Below, piece after piece: positions 1 to 12,400 of a stretch of DNA of 13,019 bases (within the stretch, counting starts at the first letter, position 1; the number at the start of each line of letters is the position of its first letter). The DNA is taken from contig JAISDI010000045.1 of the NCBI GenBank assembly GCA_031264895.1, positions 1 to 13,019 of the forward strand, given 5' to 3'. The translations under genes were made by a program, and so were the position numbers. This DNA is from Endomicrobium sp. (lineage in GTDB: Bacteria; Elusimicrobiota; Endomicrobiia; Endomicrobiales; Endomicrobiaceae). The notes beneath the pieces are model-generated. The model did not search any database. It was not told the DNA's origin and saw nothing but the letters and a program-made list of their open reading frames with translations.

Positions 1-7
1 CGCTAAT

Positions 8-409
8 TCAGTCGGTAATATCTTTACTTATTTGCAGTTGGACTATATATACAACTGAGTTGCTCCAACGCGCTCTACAATTTGAAATCATATAGCCCAA
101 AACAGTTTGGCCGCTGTGGAACGAATTTTTATCCAGAAGCTTAAAAATGCTCCAGCCGGCTATTTCCGTATAGCTTTGAACATGCTCCGTTACAGGCCAC
201 ATTTTGTCCCAGCTCGGTATTTCGGGCTTGTTCTGTCCTACTGCAGCAAGAGCGGAACGTATTGTTCTTCTTGCTTTCATATCGCGCGGCATTATAAATC
301 TTCCGCCTTCTTCGCCATTTATGGCTTTTCTGATCAGTTCCGCTTCTTCAGGAGACAACAGCCTGTCCCCTTCCATAGAATTTATAGTGTTAACCATATA
401 ATCCGTATA
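8..409 (-). other. Onset of a GT48 (1,3-beta-glucan synthase)-like catalytic region, cut short
   Basis: Residues 4192-4306 match, from memory of fungal FKS and plant callose synthases, the region that opens the catalytic domain. YMVNTINSMEGDRLLS parallels W-N-E-I-I-x-S-M-x-x-E-x-L-L-S. After an R-R pair (4238), M4261 is followed by V/F-T, then Y-x-E twelve residues on, as in the family's M-P-T-F-T-V-L-T-P-H-Y-S-E. From that E to W4306 is 33 residues, which equals the FKS spacing to its E-W, with S, T, L and Y shared in the S-x2-T-x-L-x-Y stretch. The TGA at 10-8 falls 18 residues after that W, whereas the family continues for several hundred residues. GT48 enzymes extend 1,3-beta-glucan from UDP-glucose. 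With so little of the domain present, activity cannot be claimed. Confidence 0.5.
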
Positions 410-3400
410 AGTTTGGTAACCAAGATAATTGCGTTCATCATCGAGCGCTTTATATTCTTCGTCAAAACCTTCGAACATTTTTTCAAAATTGCTCTTTTTA
501 GCAGACGCATATAAGCTTTTGCCCGGGTTATCCAGATCCATTCCCACTTTAACATATCCCGCGTATGTTCCATCCGGTATTTTACTTTCACTGCGATCCA
601 AAGACACTATTTCTTGTTTCTTATTAAAGTCGCCCAAAAAGAAGTAAGACGCTCCTATGCTGCCCAGGCCGGCTAATATCATAATAGCCGGAATTATAAA
701 CAAGCCCAGTCCCGACATTCCTAACAAAGAAAGTCCTCCCGTGATCAAAAAAAGCGTTCCGATTTTTTGCAGAGCTAAACGTTTTTCTGTGGCGCGGAAA
801 GTTTTAGTGTCGTTTGAATACTTTTGCTTTATATCTGCACGGTTTCCTATCATTAAATGCCAAATAGCGCTATAGGTCGGTATGGCTACCAAAACCCATA
901 TTACAAAGCTGAGAATTAAAGTCGATCCCGGAAATAAAGCATCTAAAAACCCTGCGGATATACTGTTAATGGCAATGCTTAATCCTCTAAAAAAGAACGC
1001 TCCGAGCACTCCTCCATAATACATAGAAAATACTGTATTGACGCCCAGAATAGAACGCTTTAACCCCTTGTCGTCGGCTTTGCCTACTATGGCTTTAGGT
1101 ATGGTTATCGCAAATATAATAAACGTAATTATAATATTATAAGAGAAAATACTTAAAAGTTCGCCGATCGACATACTTGCCACAAATGTAGATATTCCCG
1201 TAATGCCCCATCCCGCCAAGACGCCTATTCCTATAGGAGTTAAAAATAAAAACGCAGCGGCAGCGACAGCTAAAAACGTTCCCGTTAAAGTCCAAAACCA
1301 AAATTTTTGTGATTTCGTTTCTATATTCCAAAAATCAAAGCCTAATATTGCCTTTCCGTAGCGGCCAAACGTTGTTCTCAAAAAGTTTTTTATAGGCGTT
1401 GCGCCCCAGTTATTATCCAGATATGAAAGATTGATATTGACAGCATTACCTATATCGAACAATCCTCTTACTTTAGCTTTTTGGGAGTCATTCATAGCAT
1501 TATATTTGCCTGTTTTTTCTTCTATAAAAGCTTTCATATTCTTTACGTCGTCATCTAAAGCCGAAGTAAGATTTTCAAGCCGCTTTTTAACGGCGTTCAT
1601 TTCGGCGTGCATTGCCAAATTTTCGACAGCCTCTTTGTTGGATAATTTTAAGTTGTCCGCAGTATGATCCATACCCAGCAAATATTTAGCGATAGCCTGC
1701 TTTAAGTCTATGACCGCGCCGTCTTCCATGGCTTTTATTTTGTCATCATCTAAACCGATTATTTTAAGAACTTCACTGTAATGTCCGTCCAAAAGCTCTT
1801 CTTTTTTTACTTTAAAATCCTTATTGCCGAGAGAGAAAATGCCCTTTTTGTCAAACTTATGCAGAACGTTTCTCAGACCTTTGACTCTGTTCATATTTAT
1901 AGTAGTGCTTTTGTTATAAGCTTCATGCAATTTGCTCTCTCCCGTAGGCTTATTCCAATGATCATTCAGATACGAAATACCGGCGTTGACATTCGCTCCT
2001 CTATCTGACAATTGTCTTGCTTTAGCTTTTTGGCCCGTATTCATAGCTTTATATTTGCCTGTGGCTATAAAGTTTTTCATATCGGCCACGTCTTTGGCTA
2101 AAGCCGGATCAAGCTTTTCAAGCCGTATTTTGACGTCGTTCATATCGGCTGTACTTACCAGACTTTTTATAGCGTTGCCGGATAAGTCTAAGTCGGCCGC
2201 AGTATGATCCATGCCCAGCAAATATTTAGCGATAGCCTGCTTTAAGTCTATGACCGCGCCGTTTTGCATGGCTTCTATTTTGTCATTATCTAAACCGATT
2301 ACTTTAAGAACTTCACTGTAATATCCGTTTGAAAGCACCTCTTCTTTTGTTACTTTAAAGTCATTCTTTCCGATCTTTTTGCCAAGATTAAGCAGAATGC
2401 TTCTCAGTCCTCTTACTCTAAATTCGCTCTCTTCTTTGGAAACAGAAACAGCCTTAGCAAGATCGCTTATATCGGCTTGTAAAGCTCTTCCGACCTTTAC
2501 GGCTACGCTCATGTCGGCTGCATCTTTACCGACATACTGCACAATAGAATTTACTACGTTTATTTTTGTTTTTTCTGTTTTGGCAAGAAGGTCGGCAAGA
2601 ATATTCTTTTTAATATCTTCTTTTATTTCTTTTTCAGTTTTACCTTTATATTTCGGATCGTTCCTTTTGCTCTTATATTCTGCTTCAGCTAAAGAAGTTA
2701 TATGATCGTCAACTACTGTTTTCGTTCCGGCAAGAAACCTCATATCAGCTACAAGATTTTTTATTTCTTGAATTTTTTTCTGTTCCGAAACGTTCGTTGT
2801 GTTTTTATATTTTTTAAAGATAGAATCTATATATTCGTTAGTTATTATTTCCGTATTGACAGTTTTCCTATCTTTTTTTTCGACAATAGAAATATAATCG
2901 GCGATCGCCTTTTTTTTGTCAGTTTTACCGTTTTTGGTGTTGGCCGTCAAAATTTCAGGTCTTTCCTTTGTTATTTTGGCTGTCATTGCCAGTTCTACAA
3001 TTTCCTGATATTCTTTTTCAACGGCCTTTCTATAATCGATCATCGCCTTTTTTTTGTCAGTTTTACCGTTTTTGGTGTTGGCCGTCAAAATTTCAGGTCT
3101 TTCCTTTGTTATTTTGGCTATCATTACCGATTCTTCAGTTTCTATATATTCTTTGATCGCCTTTTTTATTGCGTTAAATTTATCATTCTCGGCGATTTCA
3201 GCTAAAAATGAAGAGTTCTCAAATATAATTTCCGGTTTTTCTTTTTTTATTAACTCTATAATACGTTTAAAAACTTCTTTTTGATGCTTTTCGCTTAAAG
3301 AGAACATATCGTATTTTGAAGCTTCAAAATGAGTTTTGTCAAGGTTTTGGTCGTAATCTGTGGTAAGCAAGCCGAACAAATATATCCAATCAAAATCTAT

Positions 3401-6400
3401 AAACAGGTCTTTGAGCGAGGTTCTATCGACGCTAGAATCAATTCTCGTGGGGTCGCCGGGTTCCGAAGTTTTTTTCATCACGTCGCCGCCGCAAAATACC
3501 GTCAGTATCCTTGAAAAATCAAGCAGCTGCTTGATCCTGTTTGTATTTGCGTCGCGTTTTTCTTTTTCAGACATGTCTTTGTCATCTATGATCTCAAGCA
3601 TTTTTCTTACCAAATACATAGTGGAAGGCTTAAGGGAGGCGTTTGCGCCCATCGAACTGTCTTGGGAATATGAAACGGGAAGCGTTAAAAGTTCATACAA
3701 TATTAATTCTCTTAAATCCTGCGCGCCCATTTGTATCGAATAGGGGATAATGTCTATATTATTTGCCCCGTCTTCTTTTTTCTCTAACCTTTCCGGATGA
3801 GTAATAAGCGTGTTGTACATTTCATTTACCAATTTAGCCATTAACCGATCTGTTAAATTTCTTCCTTCAGAGTCATAAAAATACTCGCCTCTGGCATTTT
3901 CATCTATAAGCTCTTTCGGCAAATAAGGCGCAAGCTTTTTATATTCGTCATTAACTATTTTTGCAGTCAGTCTCTTTGTAAATTCGGATAATACGTCTTG
4001 ACGCGCTTTCGCTTTCTTCATTATTTCTTCGTCTTTTGCCCGCATAGCCTCAAGAACACTGCGCATATCGTCTGTCTTCACAACTCCAAGCTCAAACATT
4101 CTGACCAGTAAAGCGTGCTGAACGGGCTGAACGGGCTTGTTGTTGTATTCTTCAAATACGGCTTTCACCGCTTCTTCGGGATTGTTATTGTTTTTGTTTT
4201 CTAAAGCGTCAAATATGTCATTTGCATATTTGCTCTCGAGATCCCGTTCTAAAGAGTTTTTTAAAAATCCGTTATCTACATTCTCTTTTATTACGCCTTT
4301 TTCGTCTTGCGCAAATGCTTTTCTTTCAGTTTGCCGGACATTATCGTCCGTATACAAGACTTTAAGCAAACCGTCAACTTCGCTATTAAAAAACTCTCTT
4401 TTCTTTTTTTCTTCTTTCTTTTTATTTCTTCTCTTTTTTATCGCGGTTACCTTGTTGCCTCCGAAAGCTGCCAGCATAAACAAAACCATCAAAAATACCG
4501 GGGCTATGGCTTGGAATAGTTTGGTATGCGTGGCTTCTTTTACGAATTTTAAAGGCCCTACTATATTTTCCGGGCCGGGCTTAAACAAATCGCTCATCAC
4601 GTATGTGTTTCCGCCTTCGGGAGAATAAGCAACATCTCTTAAAGACGCCATATCTTCGGCCAAAACGTTGCCTTCGGCTTGTATATGTATGTCTTTGTAG
4701 CCTTCTCCCACAAAAACTATACTGTTAAGTTTTATCTCTAAAAGCTGTCCATTACAAAGTTTTCTGTCGATCCAATCGACCCAACCCAACCAACGCGGCA
4801 TCTTAAGGCGCGAAGTGTAAAGATCCACCGATCTTATAGCCGCGACGAGATTTATTTCTCCGGAGATAGCTTTTAACCTGTCGTTCGCGTATTTGACCGG
4901 GTCTTCTTTCATGGTTTTCGGGTCGGCCAAATTTGTCGTCTGGTTGCCGTAGACGTCCGTTTGGCCGTAGTAAAGGAATTGGTAAATCTGTCTTAGCTGT
5001 GTGCCGTTGAGCTTTTCGCCGGCTTTTGGTAAATTCATGGCGGTTTCTTTCATTTGGTCGTAGTCAAAATATGTGTATGTGGCGTTTATTCTGTCTATCA
5101 GATCCTGGCCGGTACCCATATACCATTCGCCCTTATACTTAAATTCGCCGTGATAGTTTCCGTCTTCGTGGGCTATTAAATAATAGATCTGATCGTCTTT
5201 GTTTTGCTTCAACTGATCCCAAATGGTATAGACCGTCTGCATTATCTCGGCCGCTTCCTGCGAATTTTTAAGCCAGTCCGAAGGTACCATTTTCAAGTTG
5301 TAATCGGAATAATATTCTTTTGCGTTAACGGTTTTTTCTTCGCCGGTTTTTTTATCCGCCAAAATGACGCTCGTTATTTTTCCGTTAGCATCCGTTTGAC
5401 TGCCTTTAACGATGTATTCCATATTGCCGCGGTCTCTCGTTACAGGTTTGCCGGTTTCGTCCAGCTCTATCTGCAAAAGTTTTTCCTGAAGGATCTCGGC
5501 AGTTTTCGGGTCTACGGAAAGCTTAACTTTCCAGCCTTGCGGCACGGGATCGTCTTTGCCGATAGATTGCTCTTTGCCGTTTGCGTCAAATATTATTCTG
5601 TTGCCTTTAGCGTCTGTCGCATCAAAAATTTTAAGCGATTCTTTGCCTTGCAGCAAGGGGTCGTTAATATTAAGCACTTCTAAAGCGTTTTTAGCTTCGC
5701 CGTATCTGCTGTCGTGGGCGTTGAGAGCCTGCAAATAGTTTTGCCAATCTTTATCGGTAAAAAGAACCTTTACATCCATTTCAAGCCTTTTGGGAAGAAA
5801 TAAGGAAGACCAATCCATGCTTAAAATCGCGGCTTTTTGCACATTTTTTTCCTGCTTGGACGACTTGAAAAAATTCGACATGTTGTATAAAAACTTCTGA
5901 AACCAGCTTAACCTGGCGTAATAATCGCCGTCGCTTTCGGTATGCGCCGCATCGTACAGTATGGGACTCGTTGTTTGCGTGGTTATGCTGCCGTCTTCGT
6001 TTTGCGTAATTATGTAATCGGTGAAAGAAACGTTATTGTTTCTTATATTCACCAGCGGAAGTCCGGAGCCTTCGCTGTAGGCTTCCCAAACAATGTAAGT
6101 CGGGTTGCCGCTGTCATCGATTTTTTCGGTTCTTGTCCATGTTAAATTTTCAAGTTCGTATTTTAACTGCGGGTTTTGCCTTTTTAAATCTTGAACTATA
6201 TCAATAATGTCTAAGCCCTCGTTTGCCAAATCTTTAAAATCTACCGTTCTATAGCGCGAAACAAGAGGCGTATTTTTGCCGTTAACGGGCGCAATTCTAT
6301 ATATGGGAGCGCCTGAAGCGTCCGTCTTTTCCGTATTTTTGCCGTTAAGCGTAATGCCGCTGTCGTTTACGACGTCCCTTATAACTATTTCGTCATCTTT

Positions 6401-9400
6401 ATCTTTATCTTCTTGAACGAATAGCCGAACCGCGCCGTTATCGTAATATTCATACGTTGTGCCGTCGGCGCCTAAAACCGCCGCCACTTCCCACTGCTCT
6501 ACGATGTTTCTGCCTTTTTGCGAAGATACCGCTGCGGCTGCGCCCGTTTTGCCTTGCACTTTGTTTGCAACAAAAGCCTTCATGGGCGAAATTTCAAAAG
6601 TTTTGATATCGCCTCTATTTACGGCGTTTATAAGCGATATGCGTTCTCTGTTTGAAACTTTGTAAGCTTCGCCGTAACCTTGCTGGAAACGGCGTATTTC
6701 TTTTCCGTTGGCGTCGTATAAAATATGCTCCAAAACGTTTTGCCCGAACCTTGAAGTCGAAACCGTAACAAAATTATCGTTTGTTTTAAGGTCTGATAAG
6801 AACATGGCGTTTACAAGAAACGCGGTCTTTTTGTTGCCGGCTTCAACTTGTTCTTTGTCGATAAGATAAAACGGCGTGACCAAAATGCCTTGCCCGCCGG
6901 AATATTCAAACTTCGAATTTCCCGTCTTTTCCCAATTGCCGCCGTTATCTTTAGACTGCAAAACGCTTACGGTAATATTTCCGGCGGCGTCTTTTTCAAA
7001 AACGGCTTTGCGGTTTACAGTAACGGTTTTGCCGTTGGCGGTCTCTTTTTTGTCATCTAATTTAAGCTCGTATTTTTTCATTGCGTCTAAACCGGCAAGC
7101 ATTTCGCCAAACATTGCGTCGCCGTTTCTCTTTAAAACGTAAGCTATTTCGTTTGCCGCGGAAGAACTTAAACCTTCCGCTTTAATATTTACTTTCATCT
7201 CGGCGGTTATGCGGGCTTGAACGTCTTTTTTAAACCACTGCTCGTAAAGCGTTCCGCCATGGTCGACAAAATAACTTTCGCCTTCCCACGCCTTTTGACT
7301 TTTGCCGTCTGCGTCGGTATAATGCCTGAAATATTCTTTTTTATAAACCACTGTGTATTTGCCGTCTTTTGTTCTTTCAACGTCGGCAATGACCGTTACG
7401 CTTTCGCCTTTGTCGGCTTTGCCGTCGCCGTCTTCGTCGGTTTTATAATCGATCTGCTCTACTACGGCCGGCAAAGCGCTTAAAGCTTCCAAAATCATCT
7501 CCGCCGACTCTTCGTCGCTTTTTCCGTTTAACTGTCCGCTTTCTGTTATTTCTTTTATAATTTGCTCTACGCCTTTTATAGTTTTTCCGTTTTCCGTCCT
7601 TGTTTTTTTGATTGCCGCAACAGACGTATCCGCAGTTTCTATATAAGCTCCGTTAGAGCCGTTGTCTATAGCCGCTTTTTTAATGTAAAGGTTGCTTATA
7701 GCCCGCATCATCTCTGCAAAACTTATAACTTCGCCTTTTTCGTTTACGGGGTAAATTCTGTAATCTTCGATATTGGCAAAACCGTCAACCGTAAAATAAA
7801 CGTCCTTATTGCCGTCAACATGCTTCTTCAGCTTCAATCCGGGGTTGGCCGCCATAATGTCGTTTGCGAGTTTTTGTATTTCTACGGCTTTGTTTATATC
7901 GCCCATATTTGCCACAGAGCCGTCTTTCTTATACACGTAGAAATCGTCGACTTTGATTTGAACTCCGTTGACGACAGTTTCTATAGTCCATATAACGTTG
8001 TCGCCGACAGTTCTTGACGTAACCGTCATTCCTGCGGCTTCGGCGGCTTGTCTAAGCCTTTCTACGTCCAATACATTGTTTATTTTCTTTCTCAGGCCGG
8101 CAAGGTTTTTTATGGTCAGTTCGCCTTTTGTATTAAACGGGTAAATTTCGATTTTGTCCAATCCGCTTACGTGTCCGGAAACAGACTTTCCGTCGAATTC
8201 GGTTATGATCCATTTTTCCTTAGTAAAGTTATCTACGTAGACAGGCTCGCCGCCTTCAAATTTTATTCCGCTTTCTTTAGCGTCTTGGAAAACTTTAGCC
8301 GCCTGCAAAGCATTGACAATATTGGGCAATGTTCTAAGGGTGCCGTCGAAATTAAAAGGCGTAACGTCAGTCGTTATCTCTTTTCCGTTGACCAAAGCCG
8401 TTATTTTCCATTTTGCCTGATAACCCTTTGTCTTCGACGTCAGATCGACGATTTTGGTAACTTTGATTTTCTCGTCAGGAAAAAGCTTGTCGATCTCCCT
8501 TACCTGCTCCATCAATTCCCAAGAACTTAAGGCGTTTTCTATGGTGTTAAAATTTTCGTCGCTGTATATGGCTTTGATCGTTCCGTCAAGTTCATAGACC
8601 GGCGTAACTCTGGTCGAGGTAAGCTTTTTCCCTCCTTTTCTTGAAACTTTCCAAAAAGTTATTCCGGTTTCTTCGTCGATCAGCGCGTTCCCGTCTTCGT
8701 CCGTATCGACGACGTCGTATTTGCCCGAAGCTATTACTTTCTGTTTATAATCCGCAAGGTCGAACATATTGCGCACATGATCTTCTAAAGCCGCGACTTT
8801 TACGGCAAGCGCGATAGTTGAAGAATCGTCGGCAGTCGCGTTTATCTTTTGGCCTGTGGCGCCGTCGATATAAGAATACGCGTATTTTCCGGTCTGCTTA
8901 TTAAAAAACTTGTTTAAGAAAGCAAAAGAGCCTTTTGGAAAACCGTATTTTGCGTCATTGAAAAGAAACACTCTTTGCATTCCTCCGGCTCCCGCAAGTC
9001 TGTCAACTTCCCAAAGCAAGCTTAACTTTTTACCTTTAGGCCGAACCTGTATAGGGCTGCCGTTTTTGTTCAAATAAGTTACCGCAAAACCGCTTCTGGC
9101 TCTAAATTCGCGGTTGACCATTTCCAATTCGTAAGCTTTGTCCAAATCGACTTCTACGTAAAGCGTTCCGTCTTCATTGACCCCGACGGGATTTATGACC
9201 ATAGAATTACGATTGTCTATCCCGCGATATTTGTCGGTATCGAAATGAGAAACAAACCAAATGCCGTCTTTTTCGGCTATGTGAAAGCCTTTTTGCGTCC
9301 ATTTTAATTTTTCATCTCTTAACTGCTGGGCAATTCCCAGATGCGCCTTAACGGCTTTTTCTACGTTTTCTTTGTTTAGCTTTTTAGGATCAATCCCGAG

Positions 9401-12400
9401 CAAACCGTACTCTTGCGTTCCGGGCATTTGGGCATAGAGAGAAACTTTAGCAGGGTTTGAAGGATCGCCGACTCTCAGCATGATCGTTCCGGTTTTCGCG
9501 TCGACTTCCAAAACTACTTTTCCTTTGTTTTCGCCTTGATTTACGGCGGCTATGGCGATATCTATGAACGGAGCGTCGCTGACGGTTTTTTCAAACTCTT
9601 CAAGCATAAGAACTTTACCGTCGTTTTTTGTAGGGATAATGTTGTAGGTTTGTCCGCCGGCGGTAACTTTCCAATAATATTGCTCTCCGAGAGTAAACAC
9701 TTCTTCTATTTGTACGCTTTGCCCGTGCTTGGCTTGGTAATCTCTTTGAAGTTTTGCCATTTTGCCTTTATTTTTTATGGCGTTGACTATGTCGTTTTTA
9801 TCCATCACAGTCTCTGAAAACGGGCCTTTTATAACGTCTACGGCAATAAGCTCGGAATTGGCTCTTCTCGCCGTTCCCATAAACTCGCCTGTTGTCTTAT
9901 TGTAAAAAAACTCCCATTGCCCGTCTTCGTTTACGTTTATTCTCTGAATTGTCCCGAATTCAGTACTCAAGTCCCTTTCGATCTGCCTTCTGTACTGCTC
10001 GTTAAGAATTTGGTTGCCGACCTGCGTTGCCGTCAAAGGCTTATCGCCGTTGTAAGGGCGCATTATGCTGCCGTCCGGCAAGATCATGTAAACGTCGTTT
10101 CCTAAAACCTGTTCTTCAAGCTGTTTTTCCAAGTTGGGATTTCTGCCTAAAGTAAGCGCGTAAACCGATGCGCTTGCATATCCCATATCGGTGTATATTT
10201 TCTTTATAAGTTCTTTGTTGCCGGCTACGGCGAAAAGGTTATGTATGGCTTCGTCCATATCGAAAACGCTGTTTATAAGTCTGTTCGAGCCTACGGCTTG
10301 ATATACGTAAAGCCTTAACATCGGGTCATTATTTATTGTAAGGTAAACTCCTCTTTCGTCCGACCCGCCGAGCGTCAGGAAGCCTGCCCTGTTGACTGTT
10401 TTATTTCCGTAAGCTATAAGCTCGAGCAATCCGGCAATACCGGTTTTGTCTTGCCCGAACAATTCAAGCCAGCCTCCGAGCGCCGCCCTGCCGCCGTCAG
10501 CGCTGTAAAGCGAACCGGAAATAGCCTTATAAGCTTCGGAGTAGTTTCTGCCGGTCAACTGTCTGCCGTAATTAAAATCCGCAGCAGACGCAGGCCACTC
10601 GCCTCTTGCTAAGTTTGTTCCAAACAGCGCGTCTACTATAGTCTTTTTGTCTTCCTCTTTAAGAATGCTTAGTTTGGAGAAAAACATCGTGTTAGGGGTT
10701 TGCAGCAATTTTTCAACGCTTTCGTAAATTTCTTTTACTTCTTTCATTTGCGCGACGGCGTCTTTAGCGCTTTTAGACTGGTAAAGCGCCGGATTTAACA
10801 AATCGTAATAAGCTTGGTCTATGTCTTCCTGCTTAGACGCAGGCGTAAGCCCGTTCATAAAAAAGAAGAAATCCTTAAGGCCGGCTTTTTCGACTTCAGA
10901 TTTTACGTCGGCTATGTCATCTTGGACTTTCGCGTCGTTTATCATTTCGCTTGACGTTTTTATGCCGCTAAGGCCGGTATAAACGCCTTCTTTAAAAGGA
11001 AACAGCGCATAGTTTTTAGAGCCTTTGAACATAGAATATCTAAAAGTTTCAACGACCTCTTTATTAGGCAGGAAAGGATGCTTTGCTATTTCAAGAGGAA
11101 CAATTTGGTATAAAGCATATCCCCCCTGATCCGTAGTTTTCTTAAGCTCTTCAAAAATCTTTTTCGTTTTAGCGGCGGCGTTTTTGTCTTGTCCTGCGGA
11201 ATTAAACGGATAAACGGGCATTTTCAGCTTGCCGTTATCGTAATATTGCGGGTCGCGGACGGCTTGAGAGCCGAATCTTACGTCAACGGAAGTTCCGTTT
11301 TTGCCTGTTACGCTGAAATTGGAAAATTCCGTTCTTTTGCTTTCGGGATCAACTTCGAAGACCGCATCGATACTAAAGCCGGCAGCGTCAAGCTCATGAT
11401 AAGTTTCGGCCAAGAACATGGTGTTTGCCACAACGTCTTTGTCTATGGCTTGCGCTAAAACGGTTTCGTCTTTAAACGGATAAACTTTTATTTCAAAAGG
11501 CTGTTGTCCCTGCACTTTTATATTGACGTCAAAAACAGGAATATATATCTCGTTGTCATTTTCATCTGTAGTTTTGTACGGTTCGTACTTCACCCAGCCG
11601 GGGTCATACTGCGGGCCGAATATCGATTTGAGTTTGGCGTGCATCGTAAACCAGCTGTCGTAAATGTGGTCGGCGGCTTGCGCGAGATTATCGGAAGCGA
11701 CCTTATTTCCGTCTGCGTCGTAAGGATAAATTTCCGTCGTAAGCAACGGCGAACCGGTCGTGTTTGTTATCTCAAAATATGAAATTTTCTGCGTAATATC
11801 GTCGGGATATTTTGGGTTTTGTTTGATCATAAACTTTATTTTGTATTTTGGCAGCAATCTGTCGTAGGTATCGTAAAGATGCTCGGCGTTTTCAGCTATT
11901 GTCTGCGCGGGCTTTTGTTCTTGATCTTTTGACGCTATGGGATAAACGTCCGAGTTGAAACGTCCGTCAATTATGCGGAAATACGGGATCTTAAAATCAG
12001 GGTCGGACGTGTCGGCAAGTTTAAATTCGACCTTGTGGTTTTGCGTCAAATATTTATACGTGTCGCGCATGATCTCCAAGTTCTTTTTCGTATTTTCTAT
12101 GTCGGTCAGTTCAAACTCTCCGCCCGCTTCGGCTTTTCCGTACTGGTAAACGTCCGTCTTAAAAGACGCGCCTCTGCTGCCCGGAACCGTTACTTCGAAA
12201 TAATATATTTTTGCCTCTTTTATATTGGAGTTCAAGTTGGGTTTAGATTTCAGCACGGGGTTAAGCCCTAAATCTATAAGCATATCGCGCAGCTTATATA
12301 AATGCTCCGTGCTTTCGAGAGCTTCGTTTACGTCGTTATTAACGCTGTTTCCGTTTGCGTCTTGCCCGAAAGGATAAAATTTCAAAGTTTCGCCGTGCGC

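Noticed and set aside
1..7. Terminator after the stop codon
   Set aside because: Only seven bases follow the stop, too few to judge.
2904..3119. Direct repeats that could suggest a CRISPR-like or non-coding repeat array
   Set aside because: Only two near-identical copies, with a unit that is an exact multiple of three and keeps the frame; it is a coding duplication.
2702..3205. Open plus-strand frame of 167 codons, the longest opposite the giant gene
   Set aside because: Its product is a low-complexity F/Y-rich string that arises from Lys/Glu-rich codons on the other strand, and it contains the mirror of the 46-residue repeat. Other plus-strand frames (5204-5683, 8048-8530, 4137-4628) are shadows of the same kind.
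7403..7438. Dockerin domain
   Set aside because: A single loop without the second duplicated loop and helices that define a dockerin.
10850..10880. Hydrophobic stretch DFFFFMNGL as a membrane segment
   Set aside because: Far too short and flanked by charged residues; it fits a buried helix better.
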